This document shows, in pieces, positions 8,252 through 16,053 of a stretch of DNA of 45,818 bases (position 1 is its first letter; every line of letters starts with the position of its first letter). The stretch is from Deltaproteobacteria bacterium (GTDB lineage Bacteria; Desulfobacterota; Binatia; Bin18), in the NCBI GenBank assembly GCA_016874775.1, contig VGTJ01000019.1, positions 1 to 45,818 on the forward strand, read 5' to 3'. Made by a program: the position numbers and the translations under genes. A model generated the notes under the pieces. It saw only the letters and a list, made by a program, of their open reading frames with translations, searched no databases and was not told where the DNA came from.

Positions 8252-8728
8252 TTATACAGAAGTCAGTTGTTGTTGCCCTACGCCAGGGATGAAGCCGAGG
8301 TCCAGCGTATGGGTGAGATCAAAGAATTGCTGAATACTCTCCTGAAACCGGAAGAATTTGTCACGATTATCGGGATCATCGTACTCCATCTTCAAACGTT
8401 CCCCAAAGTGGGTCAACGTGTTGAGCGAATGGATCACGTCTGCACCTTTATTACGGTGGATATTGGCGAGCATCTCGCTCCACGCGGTGAGGTCGCCTTT
8501 GAGCACGAAATCGATTGCCGTGAGATCAAAAGAGTGAACTTCACTGACTTCTCGGCAATCACATACTTCAAAGGCTAAGAGATAGCGCCATTCTTGACCG
8601 TTAGGGCCAAGGATGTGTATCCCGAATGTCGTGTCTATGAATCCCAAGCGACGGAACCGCGCCTCCTCCTGTCGCATCATACTTTGTAACGCCTGAAAAA
8701 AAGAGAGAGAAGGAAACGGTATACTCAT
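8252..8728 (-). CDS. Small protein, possibly SCP2-like, of the di-iron gene cluster
   Basis: 158 residues from the ATG at 8728; a GTG two codons upstream is an alternative. The length and the order of segments (FGIHILGPNGQEWRYLL, FVLKGDLTAWSEML, then a helical end) resemble SCP2-type sterol/lipid carrier domains, but the match is weak and from memory only. It is cytoplasmic, with no signal peptide or membrane helix. As first gene before the intact di-iron protein it could be an effector, substrate carrier or third subunit. This is inference from position. Confidence 0.5.
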   Translation of the reverse strand: MSIPFPSLSFFQALQSMMRQEEARFRRLGFIDTTFGIHILGPNGQEWRYLLAFEVCDCREVSEVHSFDLTAIDFVLKGDLTAWSEMLANIHRNKGADVIHSLNTLTHFGERLKMEYDDPDNRDKFFRFQESIQQFFDLTHTLDLGFIPGVGQQQLTSV

Positions 8729-9032
8729 GATCACTGCCTATAGTTGGCCATTTTCGTGAGAGCGCGCTGACATTGGCGCGAGTAGACTGAATCTTTGTTC
8801 ACTCATCAACTTGGTCACTCTACTCCACACGGAGCAAGAGTCAACTCTAGAAGGGGGAGGTTGGTAGGGCGATGATGTGCAGGTAACAGCGAGTGTCATT
8901 GCCTGTGAGGAGAAACGGCTTTCAGTTCCCCTCTCTATGCGTATATTGTGTTTTATTTTTTCTCAAAATAGATGAAAAAAAGAAACAAGGGCCCCTTGCC
9001 CATTTGGGCACGGGCAGATATATGCGCCCCCT
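8729..9032. other. Divergent intergenic region between the di-iron cluster and rlpA
   Basis: About 300 bases hold the promoters of both directions. A short hairpin, TGCCC-ATTT-GGGCA at 8997-9010, lies just upstream of the rlpA ATG, where no ribosome binding site is visible, so it could mask or shape initiation. No convincing promoter boxes or genes were found. Confidence 0.4.
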
Positions 9033-9854
9033 ATGGTGGTACGAGGTTACTGGCTGGCCGGGGCCTTTGTGGCCCTCTCGCTAGGAGGGTGTGGCGGGAT
9101 GCAGCAGTCGCAACGCGCTACTCTCCTGAATGTCGTTCCTTCTCATTCTTTCCCTTCGCTTTCGTTACCGAAGGTGTCCTTTCCTTCTCTTCCATTGCGG
9201 TCTCCTTCGCGTGAGAAAAGAGAAACCGTGAAAGTCGAAGATGAAGGTTTACCCGTGATTATTCCTCAAGATGAGAAGGCAATCCAAACCGGCATCGCAT
9301 CTTGGTACGGTCCAGGATTTCACGGGAGGCGTACCGCGAATGGCGAAGTGTACAATCAGCACGCACTGACGGCTGCCCATCGCACTTTGCCTATGGGGAC
9401 TCGGGCAGTCGTGACGAATGTCGCTACTGGAGAGTCGGTCGAGGTGCGTATTAATGACCGCGGACCGTACAAATATGGTCGAGTGATTGACCTCTCTTCT
9501 GAGGCTGCTCGACGTATTGGGATGTGGGCAAGTGGCACTGCACCGGTGCGGGTTGAGGTCCTCAATCCCGGTGGGATTCTTCCAGCAGAAAAACTCGTCA
9601 TTCCTTCCGCCTATGCTGTTTTGTTGGCGTCCTCAACCGACTCAGAGGAAGTGGCGTCTTTCATGAGCCGGGTGAGTCAACAGCAACCAGATGTGTACTT
9701 AAGCATGCTCTCCTCGGGAATGCTTCAATACTATCAGCTTCGCCTTGGCCCGTTCCGCTCTCGCGGAGAGGCGGTGAGGCGTGCCCGAGAGTTGACGAAA
9801 AATGGAGTGCAGGCTTTGGTCGTTGCTGAGGATGACCTTCGCGTTGAACGATAA
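9033..9854 (+). CDS. rlpA: RlpA-family septal lipoprotein (DPBB plus SPOR domains)
   Basis: 273 residues. Residues 1-20 are a lipoprotein signal ending in a lipobox (LSLGGC), so it should be outer-membrane anchored. Residues about 88-175 form the double-psi beta-barrel with GIASWYGPGFHGRRTANGE, NQHALTAAHRTLPMG and INDRGPYKYGRVIDLS. The catalytic-type Asp of NDRGP and the His of AAHRTLP are present, consistent with lytic transglycosylase activity on denuded glycans. Residues about 190-270 look like a SPOR domain that binds septal peptidoglycan. No clear Shine-Dalgarno precedes the ATG. Confidence 0.88.
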   Translation: MVVRGYWLAGAFVALSLGGCGGMQQSQRATLLNVVPSHSFPSLSLPKVSFPSLPLRSPSREKRETVKVEDEGLPVIIPQDEKAIQTGIASWYGPGFHGRRTANGEVYNQHALTAAHRTLPMGTRAVVTNVATGESVEVRINDRGPYKYGRVIDLSSEAARRIGMWASGTAPVRVEVLNPGGILPAEKLVIPSAYAVLLASSTDSEEVASFMSRVSQQQPDVYLSMLSSGMLQYYQLRLGPFRSRGEAVRRARELTKNGVQALVVAEDDLRVER

Positions 9855-9973
9855 CTGAGGGGCGGTGTCCCAATCTGCGACATGATACGGTTGCGTCGTC
9901 AATGCTTCTCGACGCTCCGTTAAAATAAGAGTAATATAACAAAATTGTACACCAGCAGCGTGGAGGGTGAGGA

Positions 9974-11257
9974 ATGAAGGACCAGGACGATCTTACGGGT
10001 AGTGCCCACTCCCTGACGGGCAATCCTCCTGTTCATACTGTGAATTTGCGTGGACCAGATGGTGAGCGTCGACTCCCTGCCGATATCGTCAGAGAGGACC
10101 TCTTGCCGCTTGCAACTACTGCTTGGGTGATGTTTCAAGGCGAAGACCTTGGCGATCCTCCTGCGTACGCTATTGACCTCTTGCGTCGTTTAGAGCCGCT
10201 GCAGTATCGGTGGGTTGCGCCGGTTGGGCCTGCCTTTTTGCAAAACTCTACTCTTGTTGATCTGGCTGGGAAGAGCGGTTGTCGTGCACTTGTGCTCGAT
10301 GGAGGAAAACTCTCAGCTCAATACCTCACTACCGAATCTGCGGTGACTCCAGAATCGTTACACCAGCTTGTTTCGCCGTTACGAGCCTTAGCTTCTCAGG
10401 GCGTGCCAACGATTGTTCACTTTGTCTTTGGTTATGACAGTGACGATGAAGGTGTTTTCGAGCGGACTGTGCGATTTTGTCTCGATGCACGGATTGGACT
10501 GCCGTACTTTTCGTTGTTGACTCCAGTCGAAGGCACTTCGCTGTTTACTACACTTGAATGTGAGGAGAGGCTCTTACAGAAGAGTCGCTCGCATTATGAT
10601 GGAGCGCATGCTGTTTTTCGTCCACGATTGATGACTCCTGAAGCATTAGAGAATGGCCTGCATTGGGTGCAGCAACAGGTGTATAGTCGAGAGGCGATTT
10701 GGAAACGGACCTTCGCCTGGAAAGGTGCGGCAATTCGTAATCTTCTGGCGAACTATGAGCAGCGTCAGCAATTGGCTCATGCGCCACGTGGGACCTATAC
10801 CCCAGCGATGCAGCTTCTGCGGCAACTCTCGCAACCGATTCCAGTACAAGAACAAGCCTCCTTTGTATCGACCTTGAAGGATGCGGTTGGTGAGACTCGT
10901 CGCCAGGTGTGCGGTGCACTGCTACGGACACGGGCGATTCGCAACGAGCCCCTCAAAGCGTTAACCCTCTGTCTTGAAGGCGTCCTGGATACCGGTGGTG
11001 CCAATGAAGTGCTCCAACGTATTCACCAAGCGTTACGTGCTGGCCATCAAAAGATCGTGCTTGACCTCAAAGGTCTTGAGCATATCTCCCCCACAGTGGT
11101 CACCAATTTTCTCGAAGAAAATGCGCAAGCGCTTGTGGCATTGCGCGATCGCGTGACCTTCCGACATCTGCGCAGTGTGCTTGATGCCGTGAAGACGAAT
11201 CTGGGTGGAGTACTGCCAAACGCGGAGTTGTTTGACCTGGTGCCTGAAGAGGCCTAA
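9974..11257 (+). CDS. Radical-SAM-like protein lacking the FeS motif, fused to a STAS domain
   Basis: 427 residues. Residues 45-245 match the post-cluster half of B12-binding radical SAM proteins: a VFGYDSDDEGVFERTVRF helix-loop, LLTPVEGTSLF and SHYDGAHAVFRPRLMTPEAL. The CxxxCxxC cluster motif and the N-terminal B12 domain are absent; the five cysteines are scattered and single. Residues 328-412 form a STAS-like domain (CLEGVLDTGGANEVL, KIVLDLKGLEHISP). Radical chemistry is therefore unlikely. A signalling or scaffold role is inferred from STAS domains acting in partner switching. Convergent with cutA across a bidirectional terminator. Confidence 0.65.
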   Translation: MKDQDDLTGSAHSLTGNPPVHTVNLRGPDGERRLPADIVREDLLPLATTAWVMFQGEDLGDPPAYAIDLLRRLEPLQYRWVAPVGPAFLQNSTLVDLAGKSGCRALVLDGGKLSAQYLTTESAVTPESLHQLVSPLRALASQGVPTIVHFVFGYDSDDEGVFERTVRFCLDARIGLPYFSLLTPVEGTSLFTTLECEERLLQKSRSHYDGAHAVFRPRLMTPEALENGLHWVQQQVYSREAIWKRTFAWKGAAIRNLLANYEQRQQLAHAPRGTYTPAMQLLRQLSQPIPVQEQASFVSTLKDAVGETRRQVCGALLRTRAIRNEPLKALTLCLEGVLDTGGANEVLQRIHQALRAGHQKIVLDLKGLEHISPTVVTNFLEENAQALVALRDRVTFRHLRSVLDAVKTNLGGVLPNAELFDLVPEEA

Positions 11258-11276
11258 AGATCTGTGCACATAATGT

Positions 11277-11308
11277 GTAGGGGCGACTGGCCGGTCGCCC
11301 CTACTTTT
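11277..11308. terminator. Bidirectional intrinsic terminator
   Basis: A perfect 11-bp stem, GTAGGGGCGAC / GTCGCCCCTAC (11277-11287 and 11294-11304), has a six-base loop and a following TTTT. It sits between two convergent genes. The same GGGGCGAC-GTCGCCCC design is often used as a dispersed repeat, so it may be a repeat adopted as a terminator. Confidence 0.75.
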
Positions 11309-11628
11309 CAACTCGCGGTCTCGCCTCGTATCCATCCCACATACTTCTCCGACCCCTCTACTATTGGCAGCGCGATAACCTCCGGCACTTGATAAGAGTG
11401 GAGCGTGCGTACATGTGCGTCGACGGCGGCAAAGTGTGAGTGCTGTGTTTTAATGACTAACAACCATTCATGATCATCTTGCACTTTCCCTTCCCAGCGA
11501 TAAATCGAGCGGATGGGATTAACGATGTTCACACAAGCGGCGAGCCATTCTTCGACGAGGGTCTGTGCAATTTTTTCGGCTTCGCTTTCTGAACCGGCGG
11601 TGACGAGAATAAGAATGGCATCGGTCAT
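11308..11628 (-). CDS. cutA: CutA-family divalent-ion tolerance protein
   Basis: 106 residues, the usual CutA length, a small ferredoxin-like trimeric cytoplasmic protein. Diagnostic stretches are LVTAGSESEAEKIAQTLVEEWLAACVNI near the start and SIYRWEGKVQDDHEWLLVIKT in the middle, then the YQVPEVIALPI strand. The family is linked to copper/divalent metal tolerance, but its biochemical role is unsettled. The ATG overlaps the stop of the upstream gene (ATGA), so the two are translationally coupled. Confidence 0.9.
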   Translation of the reverse strand: MTDAILILVTAGSESEAEKIAQTLVEEWLAACVNIVNPIRSIYRWEGKVQDDHEWLLVIKTQHSHFAAVDAHVRTLHSYQVPEVIALPIVEGSEKYVGWIRGETAS

Positions 11629-12146
11629 GGTGCACCTGTTTCGAGTTCTTGGACGGCGGCATCAAAGTCGGGGTCCATCTCTGCTGTGAGTAACGGCTTC
11701 GATACTTCCTGCGCGATGGTGATGAGCTGCGTTTGCCATCGCTCGAACCTTTGCGGATCGTACGGAATGCTGACTGTGTAATGTTCCTGACAATCTTCGC
11801 TTAAGAAGATGACGGATAACGTGTCTCGCTGTGAGAGTTTGCGCAGGATCTCACTATCCGCGGCTTGACGTGGGTTGAGATAAAAGACCCCGGTTTGTGG
11901 CGGGCCGCCCGGAGAGGGAAGCCGATAGGTGACCAGTACGATCCATATCCCCTGCGAACTCTGCCAAGCGGTGACATCTAAGGTGAGTGGTGGACGTTGC
12001 TCAAAGAAAAAGTCGAGCACCTCAACGCGACTGACCAACGCCAAGTCCTCAGTACCATCGCGGTCAATGAACCGAGCCGAGTAGAGCGGTTCTTCGCGTA
12101 ACAGCATCCAACTCTCTTTGTTAATCGATATGCCAGTGGGAGTCAT
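11625..12146 (-). CDS. Conserved-looking cytoplasmic protein of unknown function, coupled to cutA
   Basis: 173 residues from the ATG at 12146, preceded by AGGAAAG. Upstream codons stay open for 53 more but have no support. I recognise no family. The sequence alternates beta-like segments (LYSARFIDRDG, GIWIVLVTYRL) with an acidic C-terminus. There is no signal peptide or membrane helix. It overlaps cutA by four bases, so it may share a metal- or stress-related role; that is inference from coupling only. Confidence 0.65.
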   Translation of the reverse strand: MTPTGISINKESWMLLREEPLYSARFIDRDGTEDLALVSRVEVLDFFFEQRPPLTLDVTAWQSSQGIWIVLVTYRLPSPGGPPQTGVFYLNPRQAADSEILRKLSQRDTLSVIFLSEDCQEHYTVSIPYDPQRFERWQTQLITIAQEVSKPLLTAEMDPDFDAAVQELETGAP

Positions 12147-12219
12147 AGCTCTGTTTCTTTCCTTCCTGATTGACCTGTGAAAGTGTATACAGCATACATG
12201 CAAAAGATAGGAGGTTGCG

Positions 12220-12342
12220 ATGGATTTCTCCCATACGGTTATTGTTGCTTTATTAGTTACCTTGGGTATTTCGCAAGCTGTTTCATTTGCAATCCAGGCA
12301 CGCATCCTGCAAAAAATTCACGATGATAATAACGAGATGTGA
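12220..12342 (+). CDS. Small 40-residue single-pass membrane protein
   Basis: A perfect AGGAGG sits five bases before the ATG at 12220. The frame encodes 40 residues with one hydrophobic helix (VIVALLVTLGISQAVSFAI) and a short charged C-terminus. It is divergent from the minus-strand gene starting at 12146 (73 bp apart) and lies before the CinA-like gene. A 19-codon frame starting with GTG at 12349 follows, without its own binding site. The function is unknown; small helices like this often modulate a membrane partner. Confidence 0.6.
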   Translation: MDFSHTVIVALLVTLGISQAVSFAIQARILQKIHDDNNEM

Positions 12343-12423
12343 GCGACCGTGAAGACGACCCTTGACGCGGCAGTTGCTATTCTCCAGCGTTTGAATGCAA
12401 AGGGATAAGAAGGGGACACAGGT

Positions 12424-13674
12424 ATGGCTACGGCGGAAATTGTGGCAATCGGTTCTGAACTGTTACTGGGGCAAATCGTTGACACCAACTCCACCTGGAT
12501 GGCGCAACAGCTCACCTCACTTGGGGTGAATATGTATTATAAGTCGGTGGTAGGCGATAACCCCGAACGGATGAGAGAAGTCTTGAGCCGCGCGCTCGAA
12601 CGGGCGGATTTCGTCATTACCAGTGGTGGTCTCGGTCCCACACAAGACGATCTCACGCGCGAAGTTGTTGCTGAAGTCACTAGTCGTAAACTCATTCTCC
12701 ATCAACCGTTCCTTGAGCAGATCCAGCATCGCTTTCGCAGTCGCGGTTTCATCATGACGCCGAACAATGAACGCCAGGCCTACATGCCAGAAGGCGCGAT
12801 TCCTGTGACCAACCCCAACGGCACGGCGCCGTCGTTTGTCGTCGAAGATCCACGTGGTTCAATCTTCGTGCTTCCCGGTGTTCCATTTGAATTGAAGTGG
12901 TTGTTCGAGAACGAAGTCGCACCGTATCTACGTCGTAAATTCTCGCTCAATGAAATTATTACGTATCGTGTCCTCAAGGTGGCCGAGTTGGGCGAAAGCC
13001 GTGTCGATGATTTAATGGGGCACTTCATTGCCAACTCGAAGAACCCCACAGTGGGCGTGCTCGCTCATCCTGGACAAGTCGACATCCGCATCGCTGCCAA
13101 AGCGCCATCGAAAGAAGAGGCGATGAAACTGATCGCCCCGGTCGAAGCCGAAATGCGCCAAATCATAGGCAAGCATATCTTCGCGGTTGATGATGAAACG
13201 ATAGAGCAGACGGTTGGCAATCTTCTACGCGAGAAAAAGAAGACGATTGCCGTCTGTGAAGATCTCACTGGTGGAATGGTCACCGATCGTTTGCAAGAAG
13301 CTGACCGCGAACGCTTCTTTGAAGGCATCATTTATAATGGGCAAACGTCACTGCGTCGTTTACTCACGCACTCGCGGCAAGCAAATCGCATCGATGAACT
13401 GCTCCGTGATCCACAGAAGTTAGCTGATGAACTCGCTTGGGCAGTACGAGAACAAGCGGGAAGCGATCTTGGCTTAGCAGTGTACTCACTCCCAGATCTC
13501 ACAGACCAATCGCAAAACCTCGCTCGTGGGCAAACATTCCTCTCCATCACCGATGGGAAAGGTTTCAAGACCCGCCAGTATCAAATGGCAGGTCGCGGTC
13601 GTCCCGACCGCACCCGCATGAGCTTCAACGCCATGGCACTGGTGCGATTAGCGTTGATGGAAGGGATAGAGTAG
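12424..13674 (+). CDS. cinA: CinA-like protein with degenerate NMN-amidohydrolase domain
   Basis: 416 residues, the normal CinA length. Residues 1-170 are the MoaB/MogA-like domain with IVAIGSELLLGQIVDTNS, ITSGGLGPTQDDLTREV, NPNGTAPSF and LPGVPFELKWLFE, linked in the family to ADP-ribose/nucleotide hydrolysis. Residues about 260-416 are the PncC-type domain. The usual ESCTGG motif reads EDLTGG here, so the conserved Ser is Asp and the Cys is Leu, and later segments are also unusual. NMN deamidation is therefore doubtful. The ATG follows AGAAGGGG by about eight bases. Confidence 0.85.
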   Translation: MATAEIVAIGSELLLGQIVDTNSTWMAQQLTSLGVNMYYKSVVGDNPERMREVLSRALERADFVITSGGLGPTQDDLTREVVAEVTSRKLILHQPFLEQIQHRFRSRGFIMTPNNERQAYMPEGAIPVTNPNGTAPSFVVEDPRGSIFVLPGVPFELKWLFENEVAPYLRRKFSLNEIITYRVLKVAELGESRVDDLMGHFIANSKNPTVGVLAHPGQVDIRIAAKAPSKEEAMKLIAPVEAEMRQIIGKHIFAVDDETIEQTVGNLLREKKKTIAVCEDLTGGMVTDRLQEADRERFFEGIIYNGQTSLRRLLTHSRQANRIDELLRDPQKLADELAWAVREQAGSDLGLAVYSLPDLTDQSQNLARGQTFLSITDGKGFKTRQYQMAGRGRPDRTRMSFNAMALVRLALMEGIE

Positions 13675-13702
13675 GGCATGACGAGATAGAACTGTTCCAG
13701 TC

Positions 13703-13725
13703 CCTTCTCCCCTCGGGGGAGAAGG
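13703..13725. repeat. Perfect 10-bp hairpin downstream of the cinA-like gene
   Basis: CCTTCTCCCC and GGGGAGAAGG pair with a three-base loop, 29 bp after the cinA stop. The surrounding text (CTTCTCCCC...GAAGGTTAGGATGAGGGG) is typical of a dispersed repeat. It may also serve as terminator, although no T-tract follows. Confidence 0.6.
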
Positions 13726-13861
13726 TTAGGATGAGGGGGATAAGGAAACACAACCCCTAAACCCGAGTTAGATGCGGCACGATGAGCACTATCATGTCGA
13801 TTTCGTCGTGCTGCAGAGTGCTCTTTTGACTCTGTTCTGACTTCAGGAGCAATAACAATCC

Positions 13862-14419
13862 TTAGCGAGGGGTATTCTTCTTCTTGCGAGAGGGAGAAAA
13901 ATGTCGAACCTTTGGTAACAGATCCTCCCCTGGTCGCCCTTCTCGCGTAGCTATCCAACCAACCAGGTCGGGCCGACTTCCAAACAGAACAATGACTTTG
14001 CCGTCACGTGGTGATCCAGGTTGTAACCCACCATCGACGCGCCATCCTCGTGCTGCACCGGGCAGCAAAGCAGCAGAAGGAGCTTCCACTCTGGTTATTC
14101 CTTGTTGTCGATGCCGACGGGCTTCTTCTTGGCAGGCGGGGTACGTTCCTGGTCCTCCAGTAAGGATTTCGGTAGGGAGGGTTGGAATATGCGCAGGATC
14201 ATTATCTAGTTCTACAGCCCAGAGTGAGCGTCGGATGGTCAGCAAATCGTCAGGATCGGTAACCTCCTCATGACGCAAAAGCTCAGCCCATGCCCCATCT
14301 GGGGTATCACACAAATAGTGAACAGGTCCTTCTCCTTCTGCGTGCCAGCGGCCAGCGGGTTGGGAGGCATCTTCCCAGAGGAAGGGGAATCGTGGATCAG
14401 TGTGACGAAAGCCGATCAT
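13862..14419 (-). CDS. RES-domain toxin
   Basis: 185 residues with the RES family layout: an Arg-rich start (FRHTDPRFPFLWE), GRWH, GPVHYLCDTPDGAWAELLRHEE (conserved Tyr and Glu) and a later Ser in VIVLFGSRP. Characterised RES toxins degrade NAD+, halting growth. It is co-encoded with the Xre/MbcA-type antitoxin immediately upstream, with its ATG overlapping the antitoxin stop (ATGA), the usual antitoxin-first order for this type. The final 15 residues are basic (SRKKKNTPR). Nothing looks truncated. Confidence 0.8.
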   Translation of the reverse strand: MIGFRHTDPRFPFLWEDASQPAGRWHAEGEGPVHYLCDTPDGAWAELLRHEEVTDPDDLLTIRRSLWAVELDNDPAHIPTLPTEILTGGPGTYPACQEEARRHRQQGITRVEAPSAALLPGAARGWRVDGGLQPGSPRDGKVIVLFGSRPDLVGWIATREGRPGEDLLPKVRHFSPSRKKKNTPR

Positions 14420-14949
14420 GTTACAGAGAAGGAGGTCAGTGAACGGGCGAGTTGTCGTACCTGCAACGGACCGGGGTCCTCAGGGTTCCATTCCTTGACG
14501 AGCACATCGGCTGGCGAACGATTCCCCAGCGCAGTTCGCTTGCGTATAAACCAACGCCGAATGCCGATGTCGTTGTACGCGCCAGCTAAATCGCCGGTAA
14601 TCAAGGCAAGGAAATGCAAACGCGCAGCAATATCATCTGGTGTCGGGCGAGTACCGGTATGATACCGGCGCAAGCTCGATGGTGAGATGTGTAGGAGTTG
14701 TCCAAGAAGGTCAGCGCCAAGCGTAGCGACGAGGCCCGGCCACTCATATTGAGGCACAGGAGATTCATCAAGGACATCGTTGAGCTTTTGTAAAACCGCT
14801 GAGAGCTGTTTCGGGCTGCGATCTTTTTGCATTGTGAAGTCTGCGACAAGTCCCTGGCCGATACCCGCTCGTGATATTTGCTTGATCACACGTTGAAGGA
14901 CCGGAATATCCAGCGTGTCGATGACTTCATTTGGGGGAAGGAGTCCCAT
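14416..14949 (-). CDS. Xre/MbcA/ParS-type antitoxin of the RES toxin
   Basis: 177 residues. An N-terminal region of about 60 residues is followed by a helix-turn-helix-like part (GADLLGQLLHISPSSLRRY), and the C-terminal antitoxin/toxin-binding part has RRWFIRKRTALGNRSPADVL, the signature 'ALGGRTPLDLL' motif of the family. It should bind and neutralise the RES toxin and repress the operon. It overlaps the toxin gene by four bases. The operator is expected in 14950-15145. Confidence 0.8.
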   Translation of the reverse strand: MGLLPPNEVIDTLDIPVLQRVIKQISRAGIGQGLVADFTMQKDRSPKQLSAVLQKLNDVLDESPVPQYEWPGLVATLGADLLGQLLHISPSSLRRYHTGTRPTPDDIAARLHFLALITGDLAGAYNDIGIRRWFIRKRTALGNRSPADVLVKEWNPEDPGPLQVRQLARSLTSFSVT

Positions 14950-15106
14950 TGCACCAGCGCGGGTAACGGTTGTGACCGCTCGACTTGCAATATGTGGCGA
15001 GTTAAACGGATCATGAACGGACTGGATTTAGATAATACTCATATCCTAAACGGTGCCCGATCGACACCTTGTTGTCAAGCAGTTGAGTGAAGAGTAGAGC
15101 CGAAAG

Positions 15107-15142
15107 GTTTCATAGGACACGACACGGCGTGCCGTATGAAAC
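15107..15142. repeat. 8-bp inverted repeat between the TA operon and the SMP-30 gene
   Basis: GTTTCATA (15107-15114) and TATGAAAC (15135-15142) form a perfect inverted pair around a 20-base loop that itself contains ACGGC-GTGCCGT. It sits immediately after the SMP-30 stop codon on the minus strand and upstream of the TA promoter, so it could be a terminator or a regulator site. Confidence 0.5.
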
Positions 15143-15145
15143 ATC

Positions 15146-16051
15146 TTATTGTCTATCCGGAAACAACACCAACCCTCGTCGAACCCATTCCTGTGTGACC
15201 AAGCGCCCTAAGCCGGACTCGGTGATGTAGAGCGTTGTAAAGGCGGGGCCACCAAAGGCCACGTTGGTGACAATCTTATCTTCAGATGGAATGACCCGGT
15301 CGAGTTTGCCATCAGGCGCGAATACGATTGTTCCGCCACTTAGGATACCTGCGACGAGCACATAGCCTGCTTCATCGAGGCAGAGACTGTCGGGGAATGA
15401 TCCGGTTGGCAAAGTGCCGAACAGGCGTTGTTCACCGACTCGTCCGGGAGAGAGGATGGGAAATGCGATGACATTGCCGGCAAATGTCTGCGCAACGATG
15501 AGTGTCTTGCCATCGGGAGTTAAGCCAATGCCGTTGGGATGCTGCAGGTTAGTCGCAACACGATGGATATGTTTGCCGTCGGGAGACGCGTAGTAGACAC
15601 TGCCTGGACGTTTGGTTGGGTTGCCGGGAGTTTCCCGCAAGTTGGGATTACGCTGAATAGGGTCGGTGAAGTAGAAGTTCTCGTCTGTGTCAAAGACGAG
15701 ATCGTTCGGGGCACTCAACTGTTGCCCATCACAAGAAGTGTAAAGGCGCTGGATCATGCCGTTCTTGTCAATGCGTTCGATCCGCCCGCCCTCGTAGTCG
15801 AGTGCTGGACCGATCGGCATACCATTATTCCAGTTGAAGCCGCCATTGTTGGTCACATAGAGTGCGCCATCAGGACCAATGGCAGCACCGTTTGGTCCAC
15901 CACCAGTGCGAGCGAATACTGACGACTTGCCATCTGAGGCAACTCGTCGTATCTGTCCAGCGCGAATCTCAGTGACGTATACGCTGCCATCTTTGTTCCA
16001 TACTGGACCTTCGGGGAATTCCAAGCCCGTAGCAACAACGGTTGCGCTCAT
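15146..16051 (-). CDS. SMP-30/gluconolactonase-family lactonase-like protein
   Basis: 301 residues of a six-bladed beta-propeller. The blades show GLEFPEGPVW (metal-ligand Glu), GGPNGAAIGPDGALYVTNNGG, SAPNDLVFDTDENFYFTDP (Asn ligand) and NGIGLTPDGKTLIVAQT. The family hydrolyses lactones or esters with a divalent metal; the substrate cannot be told. No signal peptide is present. It begins two bases after the stop of the luciferase-like gene, so the two form an operon and could oxidise and then hydrolyse one substrate (Baeyer-Villiger type logic); this is inference. Confidence 0.8.
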   Translation of the reverse strand: MSATVVATGLEFPEGPVWNKDGSVYVTEIRAGQIRRVASDGKSSVFARTGGGPNGAAIGPDGALYVTNNGGFNWNNGMPIGPALDYEGGRIERIDKNGMIQRLYTSCDGQQLSAPNDLVFDTDENFYFTDPIQRNPNLRETPGNPTKRPGSVYYASPDGKHIHRVATNLQHPNGIGLTPDGKTLIVAQTFAGNVIAFPILSPGRVGEQRLFGTLPTGSFPDSLCLDEAGYVLVAGILSGGTIVFAPDGKLDRVIPSEDKIVTNVAFGGPAFTTLYITESGLGRLVTQEWVRRGLVLFPDRQ

Positions 16052-16053
16052 GG

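Noticed and set aside
12349-12408. GTG-started 19-codon frame after the 40-residue microprotein
   Set aside because: No ribosome binding site of its own and too short to judge; could be the leftover of a longer gene, but nothing else supports it.
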